Positions 25,171 through 33,422 of a DNA stretch of 34,121 bases are shown here, piece after piece (the stretch's first letter is position 1; each line of letters starts with the position of its first letter). Made by a program: the position numbers and the translations under genes. Under the pieces are notes generated by a model. That model did not search any database, had not been told where the DNA came from, and worked only from the letters and a program-made list of their open reading frames with translations. The stretch is from JBCCJA01 sp039045975 (GTDB lineage Bacteria > Planctomycetota > Planctomycetia > Planctomycetales > Planctomycetaceae), in assembly GCA_039045975.1 (NCBI GenBank), contig JBCCJA010000040.1:1-34121 (forward strand), read 5' to 3'.

Positions 25171-26571
25171 ATGCCCCACCACGATCTCGTCGTCATCGGC
25201 GGCGGCCCGGGCGGTTATGTCGCCGCGATCCGGGCCTCGCAGCTCGGCCTGAATACCGCCTGTGTCGAGGTCGAAAAACCGCTCGGAGGGACGTGCCTGC
25301 GGGTCGGCTGCATCCCCACGAAGGCGCTCCTCGAGTCGAGCGAGATCTACGCCGAGGCGGCGAACGGCATCGCCTCCCGGGGGATCAAGGTCGGTAACCT
25401 GAAGCTCGATCTCGACGCGATGCTCGCCCACAAGGACGGCGTCGTGAAGACGCTCACCGGCGGGATCGACGGGCTGTTCAAAAAGAACAAGGTGACGCGT
25501 TACCTCGGCCACGGCCGCCTCGACGGCCACACCGACGACGGGCACGTCAAGATCGTCGTGCAGAAGGCCGACGGCGAGGAAGAGCTGACCGCCGCCCGCG
25601 TCCTGCTCGCGACCGGCAGCGTCCCGTCGTCGCTGCCGGGCATCGAGATCGACCAAAACCGCGTCGTCGATAGCACGGGCGCCCTGTCGTTCCCGGAAGT
25701 CCCGGAGCACCTCGTCGTCATCGGCGGCGGCTACATCGGGCTCGAACTCGGCACCGTCTGGCGTCGCCTCGGGGCGAAGGTCACCGTCGTCGAATATCTC
25801 GACCGGCTCCTCCCAGCGAACGACGCCGAGATCGCCGCCGAGGCCGAGAAAACCTTCCGCAAACAGGGCCTCGACATCCGGCTCGGCACGAAGGTGACCG
25901 GGCTGGACGTCGGGAAGAAATCAGTCTCGGTGCTGATCGAGGGCGACGAGCCGATCGGCTGCGACCGCGTCCTCATGTCGGTCGGGCGACGACCTTTCAC
26001 CGACGGACTCGGGCTCGAGTCGGTCGGCATCGAGGCCGGTCCACGGGGCTTTATCCCGGTCGACGAGCACTACCGCACGGCGGCGTCGGGCGTCTACGCG
26101 ATCGGCGACGTCATCGGCGGTGCGATGCTCGCCCACAAGGCCGAGGAGGAGGGCGTCGCCTGCGTCGAGCAGATCGCCACGGGCCACGGCCACATCAACT
26201 ACGACGCGATCCCGTCGGTCGTGTACACGGCCCCCGAGATCGGCGCCGTCGGCAAGACCGAGGAAGAGCTCAACGAGGCCGGCATCCCGTACCGCAAGGG
26301 CGTCTTCCCGTTCATGGCGAACGGCCGCGCGCGGGCGATCGGGCACACCGAGGGCAAGGCGAAGATCCTCGCCGACGCGACGACCGATCGGATCCTCGGG
26401 GTCCACATCATCGGCCCGCACGCCGGCGACTTAATCGCCGAGTGCGCGGTCGCGATGGAGTTCGGGGCGAGCTCCGAAGACCTCGCCCGCTGCTGTCACG
26501 CCCACCCGACGCTCGCGGAGGCGGTCAAAGAGGCCGCCCTCGCCGTCGACGGCCGCGCGATTCATTTTTGA
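25171..26571 (+). CDS. lpdA: Dihydrolipoyl dehydrogenase (E3)
   Basis: 466 residues, the normal E3 length, from the ATG at 25171. The frame is open upstream to 24919, but that part would run into the tRNA-Thr terminator and lacks a match to the family. The FAD-binding GGGPGGYVAAIRASQLG is followed by the redox-active disulfide GGTCLRVGCIPTK (C42 and C47), the NAD-binding VIGGGYIGLELGTVWRRLG and the FAD site VYAIGDVIGGAMLAHKAEEEG. The C-terminal catalytic dyad is HAHPTLAE (H445 and E450). It reoxidises dihydrolipoamide in 2-oxoacid dehydrogenase or glycine cleavage complexes. No E1/E2 genes are adjacent, so it is a stand-alone copy. Confidence 0.96.
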   Translation: MPHHDLVVIGGGPGGYVAAIRASQLGLNTACVEVEKPLGGTCLRVGCIPTKALLESSEIYAEAANGIASRGIKVGNLKLDLDAMLAHKDGVVKTLTGGIDGLFKKNKVTRYLGHGRLDGHTDDGHVKIVVQKADGEEELTAARVLLATGSVPSSLPGIEIDQNRVVDSTGALSFPEVPEHLVVIGGGYIGLELGTVWRRLGAKVTVVEYLDRLLPANDAEIAAEAEKTFRKQGLDIRLGTKVTGLDVGKKSVSVLIEGDEPIGCDRVLMSVGRRPFTDGLGLESVGIEAGPRGFIPVDEHYRTAASGVYAIGDVIGGAMLAHKAEEEGVACVEQIATGHGHINYDAIPSVVYTAPEIGAVGKTEEELNEAGIPYRKGVFPFMANGRARAIGHTEGKAKILADATTDRILGVHIIGPHAGDLIAECAVAMEFGASSEDLARCCHAHPTLAEAVKEAALAVDGRAIHF

Positions 26572-26708
26572 GTCGCGGACGCATCCGCCCCGGCCGGGTT
26601 CCCATCGGCCGAGCTAGTATCAGGTTGGCCGACCTGTGCGGACGCCTCGCTCGCCGCCGCATCTTCGGCGGGCGATTCGGCTTTAGCCTCTGCCGCCGCC
26701 CGTTCCGC
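26562..26708 (-). pseudogene. Possible lost C-terminal tail of the DUF1080 protein
   Basis: After the TAA at 26709-26711 the same frame stays open for 48 more codons, to a TGA at 26562-26564. It reads AERAAAEAKAESPAEDAAAS and then a Ser/Asp/Ala-rich end finishing ASATQK. The Ala/Glu/Lys heptad-like pattern of the DUF1080 tail continues without a break across the stop. One base change in a Lys or Glu codon would explain the TAA. A sequencing error or stop-codon readthrough are the alternatives. The tail-to-tail overlap with lpdA would be 10 bases. Confidence 0.5.
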
Positions 26709-27662
26709 TTAGGCGGCCTCCGCGGCCTCACGCTTTGCCTTTTCCGCCTCGTGAGCCGCCCGTTCGGCTTTGCGTTTCGCCTCCTCCGCCTTCTTCCGCT
26801 TTTCCTCGGCCGCCTTCGCCTGTTTCCTCGCCTGTTCGACGACGCGGTCGTCTTGCGGTCGCTCGGGAGCGTAGGGGACGCGGACCCCGCCGGAGATAAA
26901 GTGCGGCTCGTCGACCCGCACGCCCTTCGGCGGCTCCAGTTCGCGGATCCAGATGTTCCGGAAGCGGACCGGGTCGTTGTGATACTGCAAAACAAGCGGC
27001 AGCTTGTCGGGGTGTGCGACGTAATGTGGCACGGCGTTCGCGAACGTCGTCTTGCCTTTTAAGGCGTACTGCTCGACGACGCAGACGCCGTTAATCATGA
27101 CCGTCACGCGGGCCGGTTCGAGCAGCGTCCCCTGCAGGTCGAACTTCGGGGCCCGGAAGATCACATCGTACTCGTTCCACGCGCCCGGCGGCCGGAACGG
27201 ATTTACCATTGGAGGAATTTGTTTATAGACCGACCCGCCCTGCCCGTACGGATAGGTCTCGTTGTCGTACATATCGAGAACCTGCACTTCATAGCGGCCG
27301 CCCATGAAGTAGATGCCGCTGTTGCCGCGTCCCTGGCCTTCGCCCTTATCTTCCGGCGGCGCGGCGTATTCGAGGTGCAACTGGACCGAGCCGAACTTCT
27401 GTTTCGTCGCGACGCTCCGCTTCGCGGCGACGACGTAGCCGTCTTTGAGGATCCAATTCTCGCCGCCGTCGAAGGCCGACATGTCGGTCCCGTCGAACAG
27501 CACGACGGCGTCGGACGGGGCGTCCGAGTTCGTGCGACCCGGGTCGACCTTCGGCGGCGTCTCCCATTCGACGCCGTCGTAGTACTGGGCGGTTTGGGCC
27601 GACAGAGGCGAGGCGGCGAGGTAGACCGCGGCGGCGACAAGGAGCGTGGGGCGAAAGGGCAT
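26709..27662 (-). CDS. DUF1080 family protein (3-keto-disaccharide hydrolase type), secreted, with coiled-coil tail
   Basis: 317 residues with a signal peptide (FRPTLLVAAAVYLAASPLSA, cleavage near 22). The DUF1080 concanavalin-like fold spans ~50-265: AVVLFDGTDMSAFDGGENW, DGYVVAAKRSVATKQKFGS, QLHLEYAAPPEDKGEGQGRG, NSGIYFMGGRYEVQVLDMYD, PPGAWNEYDVIFRAPKFD and PLVLQYHNDPVRFRNIWIREL. Some relatives hydrolyse 3-keto-glycosides; many in planctomycetes are unassigned. After residue 275 comes an unusual Lys/Glu/Ala-rich coiled coil (KKAEEAKRKAERAAHEAEKA) that ends at an apparently premature TAA. The coiled coil suggests oligomerisation or attachment to the envelope. Confidence 0.88.
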   Translation of the reverse strand: MPFRPTLLVAAAVYLAASPLSAQTAQYYDGVEWETPPKVDPGRTNSDAPSDAVVLFDGTDMSAFDGGENWILKDGYVVAAKRSVATKQKFGSVQLHLEYAAPPEDKGEGQGRGNSGIYFMGGRYEVQVLDMYDNETYPYGQGGSVYKQIPPMVNPFRPPGAWNEYDVIFRAPKFDLQGTLLEPARVTVMINGVCVVEQYALKGKTTFANAVPHYVAHPDKLPLVLQYHNDPVRFRNIWIRELEPPKGVRVDEPHFISGGVRVPYAPERPQDDRVVEQARKQAKAAEEKRKKAEEAKRKAERAAHEAEKAKREAAEAA

Positions 27663-27744
27663 GACGGTTCGGTGCGAGGCGGGGGTTCGATCAACGGATC
27701 AACCGTAGATCATGCAAACGGCCCCCGACCGCTGTCACCTACCG

Positions 27745-28860
27745 CTACGCGCCCGATTTTCCACATTGGGCCTGCCACCGCAGCCAATGGTCCGCCAGCA
27801 CGATCGCGACCATCGCCTCGGCCATCGGCACGAACCGCGGCAGCAGACACGGATCATGCCGGCCCTTCGTGCGGATCGTCGCCGGCTCGCCGGCATTTGT
27901 GACCGTGTCTTGTTCCTGCGACAGCGACGACGTCGGCTTGATCGCCGCCCGCAGTACGATCGGCTCGCCCGACGAGATCCCGCCCAGCATCCCGCCGTGG
28001 CGGTTCGTCTCCGTACCGATGCGGCCGTCGGTCGGCCGGTAGATGTCGTTGTGCTCGGAGCCCCGCATCGTCGCGCAGCCGAACCCGATGCCGTACTCGA
28101 CCCCGAGCACCGCCGGCAGCGAGAATAACGCCTTCGCGAGATCGGCCTTCAGCTTGTCGAACACCGGCTCTCCGAGCCCCGCCGGGACGTTCGTCGCGAC
28201 GATCTCCGACGTGCCGCCGATCGAGTCTTGGTCCATGCGGACGGTGTTAATCAGCTCGGCCATCGCCGTCGCCGCGGCCGGGTCGGGGCAGCGGGTCGGG
28301 TTCGGCTCGCCGCCGGGCGTCTGTTCGACCTGCTCCAGCGTCACCGCCGCCGGCTCCGGCACGTCGGCGACGACGTCCCCGACCGACTTGACGTAACCGA
28401 CGACCGACCCGCCGAACGCCTCGGCGATCAGCTTCTTTGCGATCACCCCCGCCGCGACGCGGGCCGCCGTCTCGCGGGCCGAGCTGCGACCGCCGCCGCG
28501 GTAGTCGCGGAAGCCGTATTTCGCGTCGAACGTGTAGTCGGCGTGCCCGGGCCGGTAGAGATCCTTGATGTCGGAGTAGTCCCGCGACCGCTGATCCTGG
28601 TTGCGGATCAGAATGGCGACCGACGTGCCGGTCGTCCGCCCCTCGAAGACCCCGGCGAGGATCTCGGGCGTGTCGGGCTCCTTCCGCTGCGTCGTCAACT
28701 TCGACTGACCCGGCCGCCGCCGGTCGAGGTCGAACTGCAGGTCCTCGACCGTCAGCGGAATCCCGGGCGGCACGCCGTCGACGATAACGACGTTCCCCGG
28801 CCCGTGGCTCTCGCCGGCCGTCGTGACGCGAAAAGACTGTCCGAAGCTGTTGCCTGCCAT
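27745..28860 (-). CDS. aroC: Chorismate synthase
   Basis: 371 residues from the ATG at 28860 (MAGNSFGQSFRVTTAGESHG). This is the last step of the shikimate pathway: conversion of EPSP to chorismate with reduced FMN as cofactor. The family motifs are GESHGPGNVVIVDGVPPGIP, RRRPGQSKLTTQRKEPD, the signature RGGGRSSARETAARVAAG, MRGSEHND and NRHGGMLGGISSGEPIV. The C-terminal GRHDPCLLPRFVPMAEAMVA is intact. The upstream open frame to 29082 does not resemble the family. A toxin-antitoxin pair in the same direction lies 44 bases upstream. Confidence 0.97.
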   Translation of the reverse strand: MAGNSFGQSFRVTTAGESHGPGNVVIVDGVPPGIPLTVEDLQFDLDRRRPGQSKLTTQRKEPDTPEILAGVFEGRTTGTSVAILIRNQDQRSRDYSDIKDLYRPGHADYTFDAKYGFRDYRGGGRSSARETAARVAAGVIAKKLIAEAFGGSVVGYVKSVGDVVADVPEPAAVTLEQVEQTPGGEPNPTRCPDPAAATAMAELINTVRMDQDSIGGTSEIVATNVPAGLGEPVFDKLKADLAKALFSLPAVLGVEYGIGFGCATMRGSEHNDIYRPTDGRIGTETNRHGGMLGGISSGEPIVLRAAIKPTSSLSQEQDTVTNAGEPATIRTKGRHDPCLLPRFVPMAEAMVAIVLADHWLRWQAQCGKSGA

Positions 28861-28904
28861 GTCGCTAGTCTCGCCCGGCGGGCGTCGGGACGAAAGCGGA
28901 CGGC

Positions 28905-29207
28905 TCAGTCTTCGAGACGGTCGATCCAATAGCCGGGCCTTCGGCTGTGATGGACGACCGCTATGACGCGAAAACCGATCTCCCCGGAAGTGAAGATCAG
29001 GTGATAGGGAAATCGGTCGACCAGAGCCGTCCGCGCGTCGGTTTCGTCGATTCGCGCGTGCCAACCGGGATGCCTTCTGCAAACGTCGACGACCTGCTCC
29101 ACGCGGTCGAGGAAGTCGGCGGCGAGTCTTTCCTCGACGTCGGCGTAGCGATCGATCGTGTCTTGAAACTCAATCCTCGCCGCAGGGTGGAACTCATCGA
29201 GTGACAT
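28905..29207 (-). CDS. RelE/ParE-type toxin
   Basis: 100 residues. The ParE-like pattern is F-H-P-A-A-x(2)-E near residue 6, LAADFLDRVEQVVDVCRRHPG, RTALVDRFPYHLIFTSGE and IAVVHHSRRPGYWIDRL at the end. ParE toxins act on DNA gyrase and RelE toxins cut mRNA in the ribosome; the mode here is not determined. It overlaps its antitoxin gene by 14 bases, the usual arrangement with the antitoxin first. Confidence 0.85.
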   Translation of the reverse strand: MSLDEFHPAARIEFQDTIDRYADVEERLAADFLDRVEQVVDVCRRHPGWHARIDETDARTALVDRFPYHLIFTSGEIGFRVIAVVHHSRRPGYWIDRLED

Positions 29208-29496
29208 TTCGCTCGGCCGCGCGGGAGCGAATCCGGGCCCGCATCTCGGCGAAGACGTCGTCGGCCGGAATCCCTTGGACCTGCCCGCTGTCCATCTCCG
29301 CGATCCGCCGGTTGATCTCGGCCGTCCAAGCCTTCTGCCACTCTTCGTTCGAGGGTTCCGCCTTCGCCGGCTCCCCGGTTTCGTGAGCGTGCTGGACCCG
29401 AGCGAGCCGCAGGCGCTCGCGGAGCGTGAGGAAGAGTTCCTCCTGCTGTGCTTCCGGCAGCGAGAGGACTTCGATCACGAGCTCTTCGTAATGCAT
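29194..29496 (-). CDS. Addiction-module antitoxin (Unstab_antitox type)
   Basis: 100 residues. The N-terminal helix LVIEVLSLPEAQQEELFLTL and the C-terminal W-x(3)-EINRRIAEMDSGQVQGIPAD with a final FAEMRARIRS match the small 'putative addiction module component' family found next to ParE-like toxins. The middle part (~35-50) is longer than usual. The gene is first in the pair and is divergent from the aminotransferase gene across 164 bases. Confidence 0.82.
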   Translation of the reverse strand: MHYEELVIEVLSLPEAQQEELFLTLRERLRLARVQHAHETGEPAKAEPSNEEWQKAWTAEINRRIAEMDSGQVQGIPADDVFAEMRARIRSRAAERNVTR

Positions 29497-29660
29497 CGGG
29501 CGAACTTTCCCACGCGGCTTGACGTTCCTACGGATGGTATCGGCCCCTCACGCCCGTTAGGAGGCCCTTCCCCGGCCCGTTCGCAGCCCCCTCCCCGAAC
29601 CGGCTAAACTGCGGCCTCGTCAGACCGCTGAAACCTGTCTCTTTTTACGCCGCCTTCCCC

Positions 29661-30869
29661 ATGCCCGCGCTCCAACTTTCCGACGCCGTCGCCCGTATCA
29701 AGCCGTCCGCCACGATCGCCGCCGCCACGAAGGCCGCCGAGCTAAAAGCCCAAGGCGTCTCCGTCCTCTCCTTCACCCTCGGCGAGCCCGACTTCGACAC
29801 GCCCGCCCACATCTGCGAGGCCGCTACGCAGGCGATGGCCGAGGGCCACACGCACTACACCCCCGCCGGCGGGACCGTCGAACTCAAAGAGGCGATCTGC
29901 CGCGCCTACGCCCGCGACTACGGCCTCGAATACACCCCCGCGAACGTCGTCTGCTCCAACGGGGCGAAGCATTCGATCCACAACGTGCTGGCCGCCCTCT
30001 GCGGCCCGGGCGACGAGGTCGTCATCCCGACCCCCTACTGGGTCAGCTACGCCGACCTCGTCGAGCTGACCGGGGCGAAGGCGGTCCTCGTAGAGACGAC
30101 CGAGGCTTCCGGCTGGGTCCTCGCCCCGGAACAACTCCGCGAGGCGGTCACGCCGGCGACGAAGCTCGTCATGCTCAACAGCCCGACGAACCCGACCGGG
30201 GCGGTCTACCCCGTCGAGACGCTCAAGGCCCTCGGCGAGGTCATCGTCGAGAAGGACCTCTGGTGCCTGACCGACGAGATCTACGAGAAGCTGATCTACC
30301 CCGGCTACGAGTTCGCCCCCTTCGCCGGCTTCGGCGACGAGGTCAAGGCCCGCACGATCGTCGTCAGCGGCGTGAGCAAGGCCTACGCGATGACCGGCTG
30401 GCGGATGGGCTGGGCGATCAGCCCCGACCCGGCCCTCGCCAAGGCCATGACCAAGCTGCAGAGCCAGGAGACAAGCTGCCCCAGCAGCGTGACCCAAAAG
30501 GCGACGATCGCCGCCCTCGACGGCCCGCAAGACTGCGTCGCCGAGATGCTGTCCGCGTTCACCGCACGCCGGACGTTCGTCCTCGAAAAACTCGCCGGCC
30601 TGCCCGACGTGACGTACGCCGAACCGGGCGGCGCCTTCTACGCGTTCTTCAACGTCGCCGCCCACTTCGGCAAACCGCTCGGCAGTTCGGGCCGCAGCGT
30701 CGAGAACGCGACCGACTTCTGCACCCAACTCCTCGAAGACGCCCAAATCGCCCTCGTCACCGGGGATGCTTTCGGGGCGCCGGGGTATGTGCGGATGAGT
30801 TACGCGACCGATTTGGAGACGCTGGGGGCGGGGTTTGAGAAGTTAGGGGCGTTTTTCGCGAGGGAGTGA
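29661..30869 (+). CDS. Class I pyridoxal-phosphate aminotransferase (aspartate aminotransferase type)
   Basis: 402 residues with the features of subgroup I-beta/gamma aspartate aminotransferases. The N-terminal S-x-A-V-A-R-I-K-P-S-A-T leads to SFTLGEPDFDTPAHI, HYTPAGGTVELKEAI, NSPTNPTG (N177), LTDEIYEKLIYPG (D205, Y208) and the PLP lysine in VSGVSKAYAMTGWRMGW (K240). The C-terminal GAPGYVRMSYATDLETL carries the carboxylate-binding Arg. It transfers the amino group between aspartate or a related amino acid and 2-oxoglutarate. Substrate choice between aspartate, aromatic amino acids and prephenate is not decidable here; aroC nearby is suggestive only. Confidence 0.94.
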   Translation: MPALQLSDAVARIKPSATIAAATKAAELKAQGVSVLSFTLGEPDFDTPAHICEAATQAMAEGHTHYTPAGGTVELKEAICRAYARDYGLEYTPANVVCSNGAKHSIHNVLAALCGPGDEVVIPTPYWVSYADLVELTGAKAVLVETTEASGWVLAPEQLREAVTPATKLVMLNSPTNPTGAVYPVETLKALGEVIVEKDLWCLTDEIYEKLIYPGYEFAPFAGFGDEVKARTIVVSGVSKAYAMTGWRMGWAISPDPALAKAMTKLQSQETSCPSSVTQKATIAALDGPQDCVAEMLSAFTARRTFVLEKLAGLPDVTYAEPGGAFYAFFNVAAHFGKPLGSSGRSVENATDFCTQLLEDAQIALVTGDAFGAPGYVRMSYATDLETLGAGFEKLGAFFARE

Positions 30870-30879
30870 CAACAAAAAC

Positions 30880-30998
30880 GTAGGTCAGGCCCCGCCTGAC
30901 GAATTGCCGTGAGACTCACCACTGAAATGCGTCAGGCGGGGCCTGATCTACGGAATGTGTCACATCTCAGCTGAAACCAGGCTAAAACCTGACCTACC
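30880..30998. repeat. REPIN-like inverted repeat with a third partial arm
   Basis: The arms 30880-30901 and 30930-30951 are 22-base inverted copies with one mismatch, separated by 28 bases. Each arm is itself palindromic (GTCAGGC-CCC-GCCTGAC). A further 10 bases of the same arm sequence (CCTGACCTAC) recur at 30988-30997. The element lies directly after the aminotransferase stop and probably also ends its transcript, though no T-tract follows. It marks the left border of an AT-richer segment. Confidence 0.75.
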
Positions 30999-31020
30999 TG
31001 CTGTATCAGGTGATTTAGAC

Positions 31021-31872
31021 GTGGGCTTGAATTACTTTGAATGGCCCAGAGCCTTAACGCCAGTCACATCGAGGCTAATCACTATTGCATGGCCTTGGGA
31101 AACAATTGACTCAATCGGTCAATCTCAACGACTGCGTCAGACTTCTTTTTTCCTATTCCTTACGCCGATAGCTGCATCTGTTTTATCTCGCCTGCCAAAA
31201 TCAATTGAGGTGCCAGTTTTCGAGCAAGACCTGACCATTGTCCTGTCACTCCCATTTAGCTGGTCACTACTCTTTTGGGCCGCAGTCTCATCCGGCATTG
31301 CGAGTATAATTTACACCGCTTTCTGCCCCGATATAGTTCGCCGATTTCACGACTTTCCGGAATTTGCGAAATCGGAAAGAGACTACGTTTACATCCGGAG
31401 CCAGCTCGACCTCGCCGAGAATGAACACAAGTCCTCAGCAGGCACGATGCCGGACAAGGTCGGACAGCATTACGGCATTCGATTTGACCCTCAACGAATC
31501 AAATACCTGCTCACTCAAAACAACAGTAAAATAGCAAGGCAGGTAGAAAAAGAAGAAATGCGTCTCAGAAGTGAAGCTGCAGCCCTGGCGGAACAGCAAC
31601 CGACTTATCCATACCGAGACGACACTGAAAACAAAGAAATAGACGAGTCCCGACGCGAAGCATGGGACGCCGCACAGCGAGTGCATGTCGAACTTGGTGA
31701 GATAGCATTTGACGTAGAGGCTGACGCGTTCTACTTCGCCCGCGATTGCATGAACCGAAGTAAGCCCGAATGGAGGGCGGCAGCGACAGTTTTTTACTGC
31801 CTTTCGTTTGCCGCTATTGCAGTTGTGCTTTTACAGAGTGCGTGGTTCGTGATCAAAATAGTTTTCCGATAG
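31021..31872 (+). CDS. Membrane protein of unknown function in an AT-richer segment
   Basis: 283 residues from the GTG at 31021, chosen because AGGTGA at 31008-31013 gives a ribosome binding site. The frame is open from an ATG at 30955, but that codon abuts the inverted repeat. Hydrophobic segments lie at about residues 42-60 (TSFFLFLTPIAASVLS), 70-97 (LSLPFSWSLLFWAAVSS) and at the C-terminus (AAIAVVLLQSAWFVIKIVF). Between them is a long charged cytosolic part (VRRFHDFPEFAKSERDYVYI, EKEEMRLRSEAAALAEQQ). The pattern F-P-S-W and C-P-x-I-V-R-x(4)-F-P-x-F is one I associate with conserved hypothetical membrane proteins of scattered bacteria. Base composition differs clearly from neighbours, suggesting transfer. 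Confidence 0.75.
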   Translation: MGLNYFEWPRALTPVTSRLITIAWPWETIDSIGQSQRLRQTSFFLFLTPIAASVLSRLPKSIEVPVFEQDLTIVLSLPFSWSLLFWAAVSSGIASIIYTAFCPDIVRRFHDFPEFAKSERDYVYIRSQLDLAENEHKSSAGTMPDKVGQHYGIRFDPQRIKYLLTQNNSKIARQVEKEEMRLRSEAAALAEQQPTYPYRDDTENKEIDESRREAWDAAQRVHVELGEIAFDVEADAFYFARDCMNRSKPEWRAAATVFYCLSFAAIAVVLLQSAWFVIKIVFR

Positions 31873-31895
31873 ATCAGTCACTGTTTGTCATATAC

Positions 31896-32094
31896 GCCGG
31901 GTGCCTAAGGTGACCTCCCACGTGGGTGCCCCAGACGAACCCCTAGTCTCGGGTGCTCCGGACCGCGTCCGGATGCCGCAGGCACAAGCGGCTCGACAAT
32001 GCGGCCTGCTAGGTCGCGTTGTATCCGCCGTGACAGCAGCGCGAATTGACGGGCGATCGTCACTTCGCGACCCGGACGCGGTCCGGGCCACCCG
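31896..32094 (+). repeat. Palindromic repeat, copy 1 (orientation A)
   Basis: The core 31948-32094 starts CGGGTGCTCCGGACCGCGTCC and ends GGACGCGGTCCGGGCCACCCG as an imperfect terminal inverted repeat of about 24 bases. A leader from 31896 has GCCGGGTGCC and GTGCCCCAGACGA. The 20-mer at 31969-31988 (CCGGATGCCGCAGGCACAAG) is shared with the other copies. The remaining bases to the end of the downstream orphan at 32151 show no gene. Confidence 0.85.
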
Positions 32095-32150
32095 TCAACG
32101 CAATTATCCTTTGACCGCTACGCAGAAAAAATACACACAAAAAGATCGCA

Positions 32151-32897
32151 CTATACATCTGGAACAAATGATGCAATTCGCGTTACGGCGTGCGAAGAGC
32201 CTTCACCACACGCCAAATCTTTTCGCTGAAGAGAAGCTATGCCCGAGACACCAGAAACACTACCAGGGTAACTCACTGACAGCGATACAGACTGATTGAT
32301 CGGCAACGCCTGAAACATGTAAACACCTCCGACCTCCTCTCCATCGTTAAATTTGACGTCACAAGGAAATCGCAAGCCAATTGGATATGGCAGCTCATTG
32401 CCAGAGTCTGGGCGATGCGCTCCCGCTGCTGGCGGTCCGTCCGGCTCTACCAACTCCCGGTAGTAGCTCTTAACATCCGGAAGATCAGACATAGATTTCA
32501 CTTCAAGCTTCATGTCAAGCAACTGCGTAACGGCGACCGCGGCCCGCCGCTCAAGAATAAATTCACCCCGAAGGAACGGGCATTTTAAATCTACAGAAAG
32601 ATATCGGACGCACTGCGCCCTTGCAACTAAATACCTATTCTTCCAGGGAACCTCGGTCATTGTGGGCAATGGCCGGTCAATCTCGGGCGGTATCTCCGGG
32701 GTCTCTGACGGTCGCGAAGTGTAAGTAAAGTCTCTAACCGGGTACCCACCTACCGAGAATTCAGGCGTTAAGTCATCACACGGCTCAAGCGGCTCCGCTA
32801 AGGAAATGCACCTGAGATACTTTTTGCCCTCGTGCTCGAAGTGGTCTTCGATGAAAAAAATTGCTTTATCCATAAAATGTTCATTCGCTGGTGTCAT
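32151..32897 (-). CDS. Orphan protein of unknown function in the AT-richer segment
   Basis: 248 residues from the ATG at 32897 (MTPANEHFMDKAIFFIEDHF); an ATG at 32873 and a TTG at 32924 are alternatives. It has no signal peptide or membrane segment. It is mildly acidic with mixed alpha/beta pattern, for example HEGKKYLRCISLAEPLEP, CVRYLSVDLKCPFLRGEFIL and YPIGLRFPCDVKFNDGEEV, and a Ser-rich end. I do not recognise a family. It sits between repeat copies 1 and 2; copy 2 begins only about 40 bases upstream, so its promoter may have been altered. Base composition is AT-richer than the core genes. Confidence 0.6.
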   Translation of the reverse strand: MTPANEHFMDKAIFFIEDHFEHEGKKYLRCISLAEPLEPCDDLTPEFSVGGYPVRDFTYTSRPSETPEIPPEIDRPLPTMTEVPWKNRYLVARAQCVRYLSVDLKCPFLRGEFILERRAAVAVTQLLDMKLEVKSMSDLPDVKSYYRELVEPDGPPAAGAHRPDSGNELPYPIGLRFPCDVKFNDGEEVGGVYMFQALPINQSVSLSVSYPGSVSGVSGIASLQRKDLACGEGSSHAVTRIASFVPDV

Positions 32898-32937
32898 GGA
32901 TTTTCTGTGAATCCAAAGTCTCAAATTCTACGCGCGT

Positions 32938-33116
32938 GGGGTGCCCCACCCATACCTGAACCCCGGGTGGTCCAGCCGTTCTCGGCTGGATCGCGCAGCG
33001 ACAGGAAGCCGCGCCGTTCGGGTGACTCTGCCATGCCCCACTGCGGGACATAGGAACGCGTACGGCGCGGCTTCTTGTGCCTGCGGCATCCGGCCGCAGG
33101 GCGGCCGGACCACCCG
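32938..33116 (-). repeat. Palindromic repeat, copy 2 (orientation B)
   Basis: The core 32964-33116 (153 bases) has perfect 10-base ends CGGGTGGTCC/GGACCACCCG. An inner 13-bp inverted repeat GAAGCCGCGCCGT/ACGGCGCGGCTTC surrounds a central arm. Its leader is GGGTGCCCCACCCATACC at 32938. The family 20-mer is present in reverse complement at 33074-33093. It lies head to head with copy 3. Confidence 0.88.
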
Positions 33117-33123
33117 AGAGTTT

Positions 33124-33299
33124 GCCGGGTGCCCCAGACGACCTCCCACTCTCGGGTGCTCCGGACCGCGTCCGGATGCCGTAGGCACAAGCGGCTCGAC
33201 AATGCGGTCTGCCCATGTCGTGTCGTGTCCGCCGTACATGCAACGCGAATTGACGGCCGCTCGTCGCTCTGCGACCCGGACGCGGTCCGGGGCCACCCG
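33124..33299 (+). repeat. Palindromic repeat, copy 3 (orientation A)
   Basis: The core 33151-33299 is a close relative of copy 1, with the same start CTCGGGTGCTCCGGACCGCG and an end GGTCCGGGGCCACCCG. The 20-mer at 33172-33191 has one mismatch. The leader GCCGGGTGCCCCAGACGACC starts at 33124, eight bases after copy 2, so copies 2 and 3 form an inverted pair. The 123 bases up to the next gene at 33423 hold nothing I recognise. Confidence 0.85.
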
Positions 33300-33422
33300 T
33301 GTCGTACGCCATCGCGGATGCACGTTGACTGTGGCGGGTCATGGAAGGTGCTGGTTACAACGGGCGACGAAGACCGCCCGAGAGATGCCGCGGTTGCCTT
33401 GTAGTCAAATTAAAGGTCAGCG

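Noticed and set aside
28861..29082. N-terminal extension of chorismate synthase
   Set aside because: It overlaps the toxin gene and does not resemble the family, which starts at MAGNSFG.
32928..33342. Open frames across the repeats, for example one reading MPQAQEAAPYAFLCPAVGHG
   Set aside because: They lie wholly inside the palindromic repeats, occur in similar form in each copy, and have no start signals or protein-like composition.
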